Part shown: positions 13,188 to 25,200 of the stretch, in pieces | Position numbering within the stretch: position 1 is the first letter of the stretch | Layout: each line of letters opens with the position of its first letter | Assembly (NCBI GenBank): GCA_022113835.1 | Contig: JAILWY010000009.1 | Coordinates: 4,067,501 to 4,131,500 of the forward strand | DNA: 64,000 nt | Reading direction: 5' to 3' | Source: Atopsyche davidsoni | Lineage: Eukaryota > Arthropoda > Insecta > Trichoptera > Hydrobiosidae | Notes under the pieces: model-generated | The model's database searches: none | Told to the model about the DNA's origin: nothing | The model's input: the letters and a program-made list of their open reading frames with translations, nothing else | Made by a program: the position numbers and the translations under genes

Positions 13188-13271
13188 CGTAGACTCCGTG
13201 ACCTTCGCCGGTCGGTACGTCACCGCATTGTTCGCCGACAGATCTCCCAGCCAGCTGAAATATCTCAACAG
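13188..13271 (+). other. Exon-like segment on the plus strand, unrecognised
   Basis: A pyrimidine-rich acceptor (TTTACTTCTCAG|CGTAG) and a donor (AACAG|GTAAAA) enclose 84 nt. One frame is open throughout: it starts VDSVTFAGRYVTAL and ends SQLKYLN, with phase 2 at both ends, so the exon could be inserted or skipped without a frameshift. Third codon positions are GC-biased. I do not recognise the peptide and see no partner exons. It would lie opposite the grh transcript, so it could belong to a nested or antisense gene, or be chance in a GC-rich block. Confidence 0.25.
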
Positions 13272-13399
13272 GTAAAAAAAGACCGATGTAAATCTATCCG
13301 AGAGGTGAGCCTTTATTGAGTGCTCGTTTTCGTGTCCGACTGACCACGTTCGTTCACAAAAACGCGAATAAAGTAATTTGATCGAGCCGTACGATCCCA

Positions 13400-16000
13400 G
13401 ACGCCATAAAGGAAATATTAATTTTGTTTACGACGATTTCGACCAAAATGACGTAATGGAATAATAATAAGACGCGAATATTCAACGCGCCATTATAAAC
13501 TAGTCGGGTAGATATCGAGGCTGATAGTGAATCGGGGGACCGCAGAAGAAGGCACCTGTTTACTCAACTCGAGCGCTATTTTATTATTTTACAAAATATT
13601 TCCATCGGTGCGTCTTCCGAAGACGACTTTTTGAATGTCAAACGGGCAGCGCGTCGTCAATTAACCTTCTGGGGCCTTTTTCCATTCGGCAATAATCGTA
13701 AATTACGACCGATTTCAATGGCGATTTCAAAATAACGCGAGCCGCGATTAACAAACGTTCTTTTTTAAAGACTTTTCCTCGTCGAGACGAAGAGAGATAC
13801 GTGAAATACGTCCAGCGGAGATGACGCATTTTATCATATAAATTACATTCATAATGCTTTTATGCGAGCGTAAGATAATAAATTGTCGATTATTCTCGCC
13901 GCTGAAATCCGGGAAGACTGCGCGCCGCTTTTGCGCCGACTGCGCAAAATAAAACGACCGCCTTTATTTTTATCCGAAGTACGAAGCGCACGGTGCAGAA
14001 ATGCCGAAAGAAGGGGAAGCGAGAAGAACAAACAAAAGGCCGGTTCAGTCATAACAGAATTAGGAAGAAAAAACCTGTCTCGGTAGGCGTCTGCCCAAGT
14101 ACCTGCAGTCGTCGAATGTGTATGTAATTACGACTGGTCGTTTTCGCGAATCAAGTTTACCCCACTTGAGAGCGGCCGTCCTAGGAGCGCGGCGCCCGCT
14201 CAGTGTCTGCCGGCCGTCATAGACGTCCCGGCTCAGTCGGCTGTTATGAGTTATGCGGTGCGTCTGTCAAACGGTATTGCGCGACGCGCCGGGGACGCTC
14301 TCAGCGACGCCCATTCCAGTTGCGCGCGGTGATAATATAAATGGCGGACGACGCGCGCGAGATGTAGCCAACAAGTTATAAATATTTATCATATGACGAG
14401 ATCATGCCGGCAACAGTGGAGAACATCGTATTGAATACATGAGAATTCTTGTGGTATTTTTTGTTCTGTGATTCAGTGAGGATGCAAGTGATTGTTTTAA
14501 AAATGCAGCCGGCGCGGACCGCGCGCCCGGGCGCTGTGAAGTGACCGAAGTGGAATAATCTCGGATCTTACGAGATTCTCGGGAGACTGTGCAGCGCCGC
14601 GCAAGTGACTCGCGTGTGCTTCTCACTAGACATTAGTTTAAACATATAATATTTTAATAAAATAATTATAAAAAAATAATTATAAAAATTAAATTAAAAA
14701 CATTCTAAAATAAATATTCATTTTTAATTTCTACAGTATACAACAAGAGTATTCACAGTGAAACAAGATTGTTTACAATAACAAAAGCTGGGTATTTACC
14801 TGCCAAAGCGGATCGCGCCAGGTGCTACCCCGGCAAGTGGAATGTAGAACTGTCAAACTATACACAACAATAACAGGTGGATCCGGTTTTAGGGGTGATC
14901 CGCGCACAATCGGGGTAACGGCCCGAACCGGTACCGGAAAACTCGGGAAGTGGAAAACAAACTAGTCGAGGGAGCGTGCCGAGGGCAAACTGGTTCACGG
15001 GGGGACCCGAGGGTGCAGCGGGAAGACCGAGGGGGTACGGGGCGGCGGAGGAGCACTATAGAAGGCTTCGGTCGCGGGACTGTCGCGGGCTTCCCGGTTG
15101 CTATGGCGACGGCGGCGTCGCGCCACCAGACGCCAGAAACACGGTTCACTGCGCGCTCTGTGCGCGGCTGGCGCTATCTGCCGTGCGCGCGCGCAGCCAC
15201 CGCGACCCTGGCCGAGCCGAGCCGCCTTCCGTCACTTCTCTCTTTCTCAGCTAGGCCGCGAAGCGAAACAAACGCCTCGGACGTCTGTCGCAGCAGAATG
15301 CCCCCCCTCCCGCGCAGCTTTCTCGGATTCTCGCGTCCCTCTCGCACGCCGCGCGTTCGAGGAAGACAAAACTCGAGAAGTCAGTCTCACCCGCGCTACG
15401 GCGTTTCATCTCGCGAGATGCCAGAGACGATGCGAGTCGAAAGGCTGTTTGTTATACAGCCCCCAGTTCTTCATGAGTATTTAAAAAATGTTTTTTGGAA
15501 TTAGAATTCGATGAAATATGCAATAAACGCCCGATATAGTACGTCTCCTTATCGCGGGGAGATTGTGTGGGGCGGAGAGGGGCGAGTCCGAGTCTCCGCG
15601 TGAGAGTGTGTGTGCATGGCGGGAGACTGCGCACTCGGTCGCGGCGCGGGTAGGAGCCGAAAGAAGAAAAAAACGACACAAAATGAAAATAACGACCGGC
15701 CAAAAAGACGAGCGAGGAGCAGCCGACGCCCGCGGCCGCCAGGGAGGCACGCACGGAGAGCCCTCTCGAGAATATTGGCACACGCATCAATCTTGCGGCG
15801 GACAGTTGCGTTTAAAATTTAATTAATGTCCGCTCGCGTTGTTGATATGCATTACACAGAGTTATGCGCGGATTCCGCCCGATACGAAAAAAATTGGCGA
15901 CGCGACGCCGCGGGTTTCGCGTGTTACCGAGCGTCGAGCGGAGGACATCAACGCGCGGGAACGGCGAAACCTAGCCAACCCCTTTATCCTCGCGCACTTT
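13400..16000. promoter_or_regulatory. CpG-rich block, probable promoter region
   Basis: About 2.6 kb is clearly richer in CpG than the rest of the window, interrupted by an AT-rich gap at 14640-14760. On the minus strand the donor CAG|GTAAAT at 14800 closes a GC-rich segment, as expected of a 5' UTR exon that could splice to the acceptor at 2919. A second donor-like GTGAGA follows a GC-rich segment near 15395. The plus strand has a TATAAATA string near 14378. An AACCGGTACCGG double Grainyhead motif is at 14926-14937. Long open frames here (up to 184 codons) overlap in several frames on both strands and are compositional. The transcription start cannot be placed. Confidence 0.45.
14800..15300 (-). 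other. grh: Candidate 5' UTR first exon of grh (right edge undefined)
   Basis: The only firm mark is the donor GGCAG|GTAAATACC, whose last exon base is 14800. DNA to its right is CpG-rich and to its left AT-rich, the polarity of a promoter-proximal minus-strand exon. The right limit given is arbitrary. If used, the first intron to 2919 would be about 11.9 kb. Confidence 0.3.
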
Positions 16001-16033
16001 ATATATAATATATAAAAGTGCGTGAGGATAAAG
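15982..16033. other. 52-nt near-perfect hairpin at the edge of the CpG-rich block
   Basis: CTTTATCCTCGCGCAC pairs with GTGCGTGAGGATAAAG, with TATAT sequence continuing the stem towards the loop. The single G/T mismatch in the GC part would be a G-U wobble if transcribed. Confidence 0.7.
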
Positions 16034-16041
16034 AAGCAATT

Positions 16042-16076
<35 letters not shown>
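16042..16076. repeat. (AT)n microsatellite
   Basis: An uninterrupted TA/AT dinucleotide run with short TATAATAT ends, immediately beyond the 15982 hairpin. Confidence 0.9.
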
Positions 16077-16079
<3 letters not shown>

Positions 16080-17749
16080 GCACAAAAATGTTTTTATTAA
16101 CGCAGAAAAGATATGTTAAAGATTTACTTTTGTTCTGTCTCGGTAAATTAAACTAGGAAGAACTCCGGTGAACATTCTAGAATTACAATTCTGATTAATT
16201 TCCAGTCGCATGTTTGTCGCATGAATATTTCGATTGGGAAATGAATTGCCAGTCGTTAATTTTGGAATGCTGAGGTTCTCTCATTAATAAACGATCGCGC
16301 CGTTACGAAATGGCCTCCACACACACACACGCGCGCGCCCGCGTCTGTGCGGCCTCACACAGCCGCCCGCGGCAGGTGTCGCTCACCATCCGGCCGGGAG
16401 TGTCGCACGGCCCGCGAAGTGCTAATGAAACTAGATATTTATTTTTGCAAACACTCTATTTACTCGACTTACTTTTCTACGTTGTGTCTAATCGATTTTA
16501 TTTTTGATGTGTGTGAGTCAAACTAAGTTGAATAAAATACATGTTTTTTATCAGATTTCAAAATAAATTATCCGATGAAAAATGGTATATTACCAAGGTT
16601 CCATCATTTTTTATTTTGTGCTGGATAAAAAATCCAACTCATATTAATCCTACAAATAAAATCCCTAGAATAAATAGTACATTATAAGTACATGTGATAT
16701 CTATTACGTTTAAGACAAATCATCAATACAAGTTGTCGGAGTGTGTTAAAAAAGATTAAAAATTGACAAAAAGCTATTTATTTAAACAATGTCTACACGG
16801 CACAATATTAATCAAATGTGCATATTTTAATAATACTTTTCAAGTATAAACAGCTTACAACGTTTACATCTAAGATTTCTTCTGTGGAATATTTCATGGA
16901 ATGTTGGTATTCCCTGACTGGGAGGAGTGCATTCTGTGACGTCATTGGGCAGGCGCTTGAGTGTAAGGGAGGCGGTAAGAAGGAGGGGGAGGACACGAGA
17001 AGTTCGGGAGCAGTCAGGTGCCGCGCCACGCAAAAACTGGGCGGCGATTTTTAAACTGCCTTCGCAAACCTCACCTTTCGATTTATACTGCGACAGAATA
17101 AAGTAACCACTTTTCTTCTGCACGTCAACTCTTTAAGACGCCACAAAGATTATGAGACGAGATTGAGTTTTATCTTTAATTTAAGAAGAGCAATCATTTT
17201 TGAAGAAATAATTAAATATGAAATAAATACATTATATAACGGTGTTTTTCGCAAGGTTATCACTATTAAAAAAACATACAATATAATTTTAATACCTACA
17301 TACAAAAACACCTGCTAGAAAAGGATATATCTGTTATATGATTATTTAAGTTACGTAATAAGATAAACCACTTTTAAAACCATAATTAAAAAATACATCA
17401 TTATTTAATAAATCAATCGTTTTACAGTTATTAATTGCAGGATCAAATTGCACTATTATTGATTATATTTTAGAAAGCATATAAAATTACATAATCAATA
17501 CCAACAAAATTTTACTCGCTGGAAGTTTTTATTTGATTATACAGAATTAGCTTCATAAACAAAGAGTCATCGATCATCTTAATTTTGTAAGTGTCATTTA
17601 AAGAACATTGATGTATTTACAGCTATCATTCGACAGTCAATTTGGGATATCATCTGGTTTGACAGAACTGTGACAGACTAAGTATCAAATTTTGAATTGA
17701 TGATTGGTAGACTTTAAATTAGAGTGCAGTCATTTCATTAAATATTATC
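16077..17749. other. Non-coding DNA with two GC patches
   Basis: A CpG- and CA-rich patch lies at 16306-16420 (ACACACACACGCGCGCG) and another at 16900-17060. Both give short overlapping open frames without recognisable products. Otherwise the region is AT-rich. Confidence 0.5.
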
Positions 17750-17752
17750 CAT

Positions 17753-17807
17753 ATATATATTTTATTATTTATTTATTATATTTATAAATAAATAATAAAA
17801 TATATAT
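17753..17807. repeat. Perfect AT-only palindrome (24-bp stem, 7-nt loop)
   Basis: The arms 17753-17776 and 17784-17807 are exact reverse complements made only of A and T. Confidence 0.85.
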
Positions 17808-19009
17808 CCTTCACGAACATAACAACGATATTATAAAATTTGTTTTGAATTTGCTATATAAAGTTCACATTGTAGATTTTGCAAAAAATAAAACGAAGAA
17901 TATATGATGCAATATTAAACGATAATGAAAGTAAGGCACCCTTAAAGCAAATAGAATGAAGATGTTTTCAGAACTGTTCAGCTAATAAAGGCACGGCAAC
18001 GCCATAGGCTAATTACAGGTAAGTCGAAAATTGTGTCGAAACGTGTATAGAGGGTAAAAAAGGAGTTACTAACTTCCTGCTAAACGGTATCGGAATGAAA
18101 AGCCTGGAGGAAAGTAGAAATCGAAAGCATTTTAAGCATACAAAGACAAATAAAATAAAATGGTCGAGTTCTACTTAGAATAGGTTGGCAAGTTTTTATA
18201 CGTTATTATATAATATATTTTGTGTATAAAATAGTTTTGTATATATTTAACAATGATTACTACTACTGAAAACGCGAGCACGAAAATAATATTTAACGTG
18301 GATGTAACAGTTGTTTGCGATTTTTTAAAAGAAAATATTATTCATAGCACAATTATTATTATAATCCTAAAATAAATAAAAATGTGTATATCTTACCTTG
18401 GTTTGTTCTTCTGAAAACATTGGACAGGTTAAGTATGTGTCTAGCCAAAGCTTTGCATTCCAAAGAGGAAAAAATGTTCAATGGATTTCATAAAAAATGA
18501 TCGCCATTAATTTTAATGTGCTAAAACTTTTCAGCTAAATGACTAGCTAGATAATTCGATTGTTGCTTTGTGGCAGCTATATATTATTTAGGATGTTTTT
18601 TTCAGCGAAGATATTTTTTATAAAATAATAATCATATCGATTGCATCGGTAGTGGTTATTTTTAATTTTACTTTTATTTATAATCACGAAACATACAATG
18701 AAAATCATGACACAAACATTATTATACTGATTATCATTTAAATATTTAAAAAAATTAGCTATGCTAACCAATATGAAAGAATATGACAAAAAAAAATTGA
18801 TTAAAATTTCAAGTTTCTTTAAAAATAGTTTTAAGGATTATGCATATAATGATAACCATTTTAATATTTATAAAATATGTTAATAGCAATCTTGAATAAC
18901 GCACATGCAAGTATTAAAAAAATTGTCTTAGTCATTATTTACTGGAAAAATGACAACGAAGCCCAAACGCATTCGTCGTTAACGAAAACTTCTCGCACCG
19001 CAGAAAGAA
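17808..19009. other. AT-rich non-coding DNA
   Basis: No exon, RNA gene or clear repeat was recognised. Confidence 0.55.
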
Positions 19010-19153
19010 ATGTCAGCGGAGGCTCTCGAGAACTTGCGAGAAGGCTGTTGCGGAGAGGGGAAGGGGGTCGCAGGGCTCGCCGCCAGAATAGATTACAGCT
19101 CCAAGGTAAAAAGCCTTGCCAAAGGAAGGCGCGTGAACGGACACGTTAAATAA
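19010..19153 (+). other. 47-codon GC-rich open frame, unrecognised
   Basis: The frame starts MSAEALENLREGCC in a fair context (AAATGT) and includes a donor-like AAG|GTAAAA after codon 32 (SSK). It is GC-rich against AT-rich flanks. It is not a known family to me. It could be a small first exon or chance. Confidence 0.15.
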
Positions 19154-19435
19154 AAATAACAACTTTATTTGTTAAGTTGCGATCCGAATAAATGCGGTGT
19201 CATGTGAAAAGATTTTTTAATTAAATAATATTTTTGATGTGATATATAATACCAACGCTTACAGGTTTCAACAATCAATATTCAAATTAAATGTAAAATA
19301 TTCAAAAAATCGACACAGGTTTATAAATTATGCAAATTTAAAAAAAAATTCAAAATTATAATATGAATAAGCAAGATTATGCAGTGACATAAGGATATTG
19401 CATATTTTGAGCTATAACTGAAAAATAGTTTCCGA

Positions 19436-19446
19436 AACCGGTTTTT
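19436..19446. promoter_or_regulatory. Extended consensus Grainyhead site AAACCGGTTTT
   Basis: A perfect AACCGGTT core flanked by A and T as in strong CP2/Grainyhead sites, within the upstream introns of grh. Autoregulation is inferred. Confidence 0.5.
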
Positions 19447-19642
19447 TGACGACACATTATAAAATAGGATTAAAATTGCACACTAACTAAGTAATCATCA
19501 AAACGGGGCCAATTTTAATTAGCGGAATGCTTGTGATTGGCGCGGGCGGCCGCCGCCTTTGTCTCTCGCATGTGCTCGAGCATCGCCGGGTAAAGTGTAT
19601 AAAAACACACATACCTCGCGCACGGTGCCGCGCCCCTGTGTG

Positions 19643-19694
19643 CGTGCACACACACACGCCACACACACGCCACACACACGCCGCACACACGCCC
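19643..19694. repeat. CA-rich minisatellite, unit about CACACACACGC
   Basis: At least four short units, each ending in CGC. Confidence 0.85.
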
Positions 19695-19764
19695 GCTGCC
19701 CCCCTACAGCGTGCTACTCCTGATTCAATATCTGCACTTATTTATTTAACTTATTCTTCATCAA

Positions 19765-20010
19765 GTGCCTCTCCTCAGAAGAGGTTGGCGACCATTCCAC
19801 TGAGCACATAAATACGTGTAAGTGTAGTGGGTCCCCAGGTACTTTTACAACACAGGTTTATATTGGAAGGAAAAGTTCTGCGTATTGCGCAATCCTTTCC
19901 TTACCTGGCGCCTAGATCTGATACTCATTTTGCAGCAAGCTACAGAAACAATAGCAGAAGCCACCCTACCTAGACTAGGTACTTCTAGAGCACATCTTTT
20001 CACAATCACT
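19765..20010 (+). repeat. Interspersed repeat R1, copy 1
   Basis: This shares long stretches with 62440-62735 (same strand) and with the split copy at 55575-56410 (opposite strand): GTGTAGTGGGTC, TTTATATTGGAAGGAAAAG, AGATCTGATACTC and GCAGCAAGCTACAGAAACA. The element class is unknown; no open frame or clear termini are seen. Confidence 0.75.
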
Positions 20011-22244
20011 CCATGTCCACTACTTCATTACCGATCTTTTATACACGCTCAGAGTACAGATCAACAGGCATGCACAAGTAACAAAATGAGAAGAGCGAGA
20101 AGGTCTTTTCCTACACAAACTCAATAACGAAAACAGAGAATATCTTTGTACGCTACCACGTAGGCTATATTTACGTCAGAATCGAGGGACAATCATACAC
20201 TATATTGCAAATAAAGCCCTTAAAACTAAACTAACCTAACAAATAATGTAAATAAACATAAGAAAATGAAGAGTCTTTCAATTAATATTTTTTTTAAATA
20301 AAAAAAATAAAAGGTATTGAAAGTTTTCATTGATAGGGTCGGTGTCTAAGTAAACGTACAAAAACATAAAATTGATTAAAAAAAATTATTGAGTGTATTT
20401 TCCTGATAAAATTTGACACAGTAATTGTATAGGACCATATATATAAGCGTATAAAATGATTATGATCAATATAATCGATAGCACAATTCCTGGTTTAATC
20501 ACACTCTTAACCACTAATGGTAGTCATTTATTATAAATAAGTCTTTTAAAAGTGTATTTTAAATACATACATGTTTGTTTGTTGCTGTAATATAAAATGT
20601 TTACTACGATCAGCTTTAGTTAATGATTCCAATTAAAAAATAATAATTGATGTCATCACAAACAGTGACATTGTGCCACAATATTCTGATAATATTAACT
20701 TAAATATTCGATTAATTTCTGTGAGTAATGAATGCACGCTGTATATAATTTATACATGTTTAAGAGTAAACAACGCTCATCAATATACGTGTCGATAGCC
20801 GCGTGTGTGAGTGTGTGCATGTATATTTAAATATATTCCGTGGCCTGGGGGCATGTATAGTTTAACCTATACATTCATCGCCGATTAGAAACTTTTAAGA
20901 CAGTTATGGCGGCTCGAAATATTCTCCGATCTACCGGCAATTGGTAGTTAGCTTCGTTTACAGCATATAAACACAGGCCTGGACTGGGAACATCACGCCC
21001 AGGATATTTTTTTGGTTATTCGTGTCCGCTACGTGAAATTTTAATGTGAAATGAGGTGTACACATTGTTTTAGGGTAATAACACTTAGCGCTTTAAATTA
21101 GGCTCGGATTTAAAAAAAAAAAAAAAACAAGAGTAGAATCTACGTTCTTACAACATGAGCTGTGTTAATAATATTTTTTCTATTATACAATCACATCTAT
21201 AAAATCCTAACTAACATTTAATTTTTTTTATCAAAGTGAAGTTAAGCGTCACCCCTATTTTTGTTTTTGTACAAAAAAATAAAACTGAAAGTCAGTATTT
21301 ACGCAATATTCTTAATTATTATATATTTACAAACAAATCTTGAGAACGTCTTACAAATTATTAGTTTACTCAACATTGCAAATATTGTTGTAATTATTAT
21401 ACAATTTGTTGATTTCTAGTAATACATATAATAATAATATTAATTTGTTTTCGTAACAGCTCTGTTTGAATCATTTACTTCAAGGATTATTCTGCAGTAT
21501 GAAAAATTAACAATACTCTTATTAAATCTAAAAAATAGAGTTTTTAAATATATATGACACGTTTAACAAGAATTCTTGTACCAAAAACGAATATTATATA
21601 AATTTTTGTTTAATCTATTGGATGTGTTAGGTGCAGCCCTGTTTTATTGCTTTTATGAAATTATTACACTTAAATATATAAAATACGTCTTGTACTAGGA
21701 GTGATGATCTGTCACAGCCTCTATGGACGCCACTTTTCCGAATAAAGTAACTCATGTAAATATATTTTAACAAAGCAACACATATACTATAACATGGTAT
21801 AATTAATAGTTATAAAAAAATCTAGAAGCACCATTATAATAATTAGTAACAGCATCCTTTATAAATAAAAAATACACAGTTATATGAAAACAAGAAATGG
21901 TTTAAATTTTTTGTTATCTATAAAAAGTGTATAGTATTAATTAAATACTAAACAAATAGTCGAAATCCATGCAAATTTCTTCACAAACAAGGCGTGGCTT
22001 TTATAAATCGCCAGGCTTAGCGAATCAATAGTATCGTGTCGTATTTATTTATTTATTAACGCGTCTCCTTGTAAGGAACATGAAGGACAAATTCAGATTA
22101 ATTTTCTAGAACGGCAGATAAAGAACGAATTAATTATGTATGTGTGCCATCAAAATGTAGCTTAATCGATCGCTTTTTAAATGCGACCTGCCAGGCTTGA
22201 CTCTATTTTGATTAATGACTTTTAAATGCTTCGTAATAACTCAC
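20011..22244. other. AT-rich intronic DNA
   Basis: No exon is recognised. A more complex patch around 20840-20960 and a poly(A) run at 21111-21127 are the only notable features. Confidence 0.5.
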
Positions 22245-22306
22245 ACTTGGATCACGTGGACGTCCTCCCCTCGCTTGGTTGCCATTGCTTTGAAGACGCA
22301 GCAAAT
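22245..22306 (-). CDS. Candidate alternative N-terminal coding exon of grh
   Basis: On the minus strand a long pyrimidine tract and GCAG (acceptor AG at 22308-22307) precede 62 nt that end at GTGAGT (GT at 22244-22243). The exon is open in one frame: ICCVFKA, then MATKRGEDVHVIQ, then two bases. An ATG at 22285 has a strong context (GCAATGG). The exon ends in phase 2, exactly like the 2182-2919 grh exon, so either could join the same downstream grh exon left of the window. Splicing it to 2919 instead gives a stop after two codons, so the two would be mutually exclusive for coding. I do not recognise the peptide. It might belong to another minus-strand gene, but the phase match favours a grh isoform. 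Confidence 0.4.
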
Positions 22307-25200
22307 CTGCAATGATGTAAAAAAAGAAAGAAAATCAGGTCGTATCTTATTGTGGTTTAGTACAAAAACTATTGTGGCAAGTTAATATAAAGATTAAAAG
22401 CACAACTGTAATGAGCCTGGCAAAACCAAAGATACAAAGTAAACTTTGAAACGTATAATATTCAAAGCATGTAATTGTAATTCCCTTGTTTTCTCAAAGG
22501 AACCATAACTTATAGAAGGCCGCAAATCGGCTATTGATATTTATGCGAGTAATAAAGCACTTTGTCTTTTTAATAGGTTTAAAAAAAACTCTATAAACTT
22601 GTCAGGAAATCCTGAATTACTAATATTATCTGCATAAAAGTCACGACGTATTTTTTTATATTTCATCTAATAGTTAATTGGTAAGTATAGTTCTAATTGA
22701 AACGTCGTCTAATTACTCAATTCTATAAATAACAGTAACTAATTTGATATTATTGATTCATTGAAAAATTTAAGTTTTTTATTATCAAAATTCTCGCATA
22801 TAAGAAGTTTAATTGGTGTAACTTTACGGTACATTACTATACAGTGTAACTAGACAATTATTATTCAATAACCACATCTTCCGCTTATGAAGCCATTATA
22901 CAAATCATGACACAATAGCACATCATCAATAATTTTATAAGACAAACATTCATCAGTAAAAAAAATAGTCATGAATTTCCATTGCTAATTTAGATATGAG
23001 CGTTTACGTATTTTTTACAAGCATACGTGTAGAGGTCTGGGCCATGGACCCTCTAGAGTGCGGTTTATTTCATAGTTCGGTGGTCTTTGATGTCTGGTGT
23101 ATTATGTAACTTATTATTTTATTTTATGATGTTGTTATTAAATTTTATGTTATTTCATTTAATTAAATGGCGTTTAATTATGGTAATCGTTATTTTTTGT
23201 GTAAGTATTTTATTTTAAAATAGCTAACTTTCTTCACGAGTGTATTTTTTGTGCTATTTTAAATTATGGTCATTTCACCAAACTTTAAAATCTATCAAAA
23301 AAGTATGTAAATGTTTAAATGAAAACATATATGAAGAAAATAAAAGCGCTGTGTATAGAAAAAAGTCATCTTAAATGGTGATACTAATAAACCTAAGAGC
23401 TTAATAAATATTTGACTTTATTTAATTTCAAATGCGGCAATATATTTTATTGTGACAATATTTATAAGGCTGTTTCACTTTTCGAAGACACAAATCGTTA
23501 TTTACCAATGATTATTATTAAATATTGAATAAATCTACATTTTTAACCCACTAAGGTTTTTTGTTAAAACAAAACCTTTATATTTTATTCTCAATAATAC
23601 AATTTAGATTAAAAATGCAAATATATTGAATATTCAATAAAAACCAGCATATTGTTTTAAACATTAAGAAATAAATTAATAAATATTTAATTTTATTAAG
23701 TTTTCAAATTTGACGATATAACTGAATTATTTAAATATGCCGTTTTTACTTTAGAAGCTTTCTTATTCATACTCATACCAAAAAACTAATGTAAATATCC
23801 AAATGACTTCAAGGGTTTCGTCAGACTTTTTCAATAAAGTAAAAGCGCTTACTGATTAAAATATAGTAATCTCTAACTATTTGGCTACTCATATTTGTTG
23901 TTGATTAAATAAGTCTGTAGCAGATATACTCGTACAAGTACAATTTACCTGAAGACGTATTTCAGTACTTGCATGTTTTGCCTTGTTTTCTGCAACCTAT
24001 AATATAACTCCAAACGACTAGAAAACGCAATTTTCTCTGTCCTAGTATTGAGACTTCAAAAGAAATTCTAGTAAGATGCGGCATTGCATTATGAGCACCC
24101 ACGTGGCACAATTGATTGTCTTCCGTCAAGTCCAAGATGAAATCTCAATGCAATGGACGACAGCCGCGATAATCATACCCGCATTGCGCAAACCAACCTT
24201 CACCTTAAGAGACTAAGTATAAAACATTTTTAGTATCTGCGTACATAAATACTTTCTATAACTGTACATAATGCTGTAATTTAAATGTAAAAAATGAATA
24301 GCATTATGAATTTATTATATTTTATTGACTTGTTGCCTAAGTAACGTCATCAAATTAAATTATACTCGTTTTTATAAAAATATATGTTGTGTCTTCTAGC
24401 ACATGCGAAAGCTATTGGAGGTTGTTGGTTGTTGGGATGTTTTCACATGCTTTAACAGCCTTTAGAACTAATAGGCATCGACAAAAAATTAAAACAATCA
24501 TTGGTTAATAATGTATAAACGGCGCCTTTTTATATGATTATAAAGTTTTGAGCAAGAATAAAAGTATTGCTCTTGTATATCTTATTCTATGAAAGTTTGG
24601 TTCGTTCCTTAGCCAAGTGTATTCTTGTTCATATCATCTCACAAAGACAGCAGAATTAATCCATACCTTGCGGTTTTCGATAAGATTCTATTGTATTTAA
24701 TGTGCAAAAAAATAAACTACACGTTCAATGACATATCGGATGAAAAATAATAGCAAGTAAGAATGCAAATAAAGAAATAAATATGTTAATATAAAAATAG
24801 CAACTGTAAATTGATATCAATCGGTGCTTTAAATGCTTAGTGGCCAAGAAAACAATATTTTGAGAATAGCAATCATGTTAGACATCCTGTTTGTGTGTTA
24901 TCACTTAACGTTCCTCATAAATTGTATTAAAAATATTGAAGAAAAAATAATATTATTTATTACACAGCCAGTGTATGTGCGCTAGCTATTTAATCTATAA
25001 AAAAATATCAGTTACGATTTATTGTCGTGAAATACGAAACCAACATTAAATACAATAAATTATAATCTACCGGCAATCTTTAGATTTCAAAATAAAAAAA
25101 AAACAATACAATATTATAACTGAAATAAAAATATTAATCAAATTTGCTACATCTCTTCAGTATACAAATTCCTTTTAATAAAAAAATATCGGATAGCTTT
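22307..25200. other. AT-rich intronic DNA
   Basis: Long AT-rich stretches with no recognised exon. A complex patch at 24070-24215 contains a CACGTGG E-box and TGCAATGGACGACAGC; it may be conserved but shows no splice frame. Confidence 0.5.

Noticed and set aside
14950..15504. 184-codon open frame (plus) and several overlapping frames up to 128 codons
   Set aside because: All three frames on both strands are long here because the DNA is CpG-rich and poor in stop codons. The peptides are Arg/Ser/Pro-rich with no domain.
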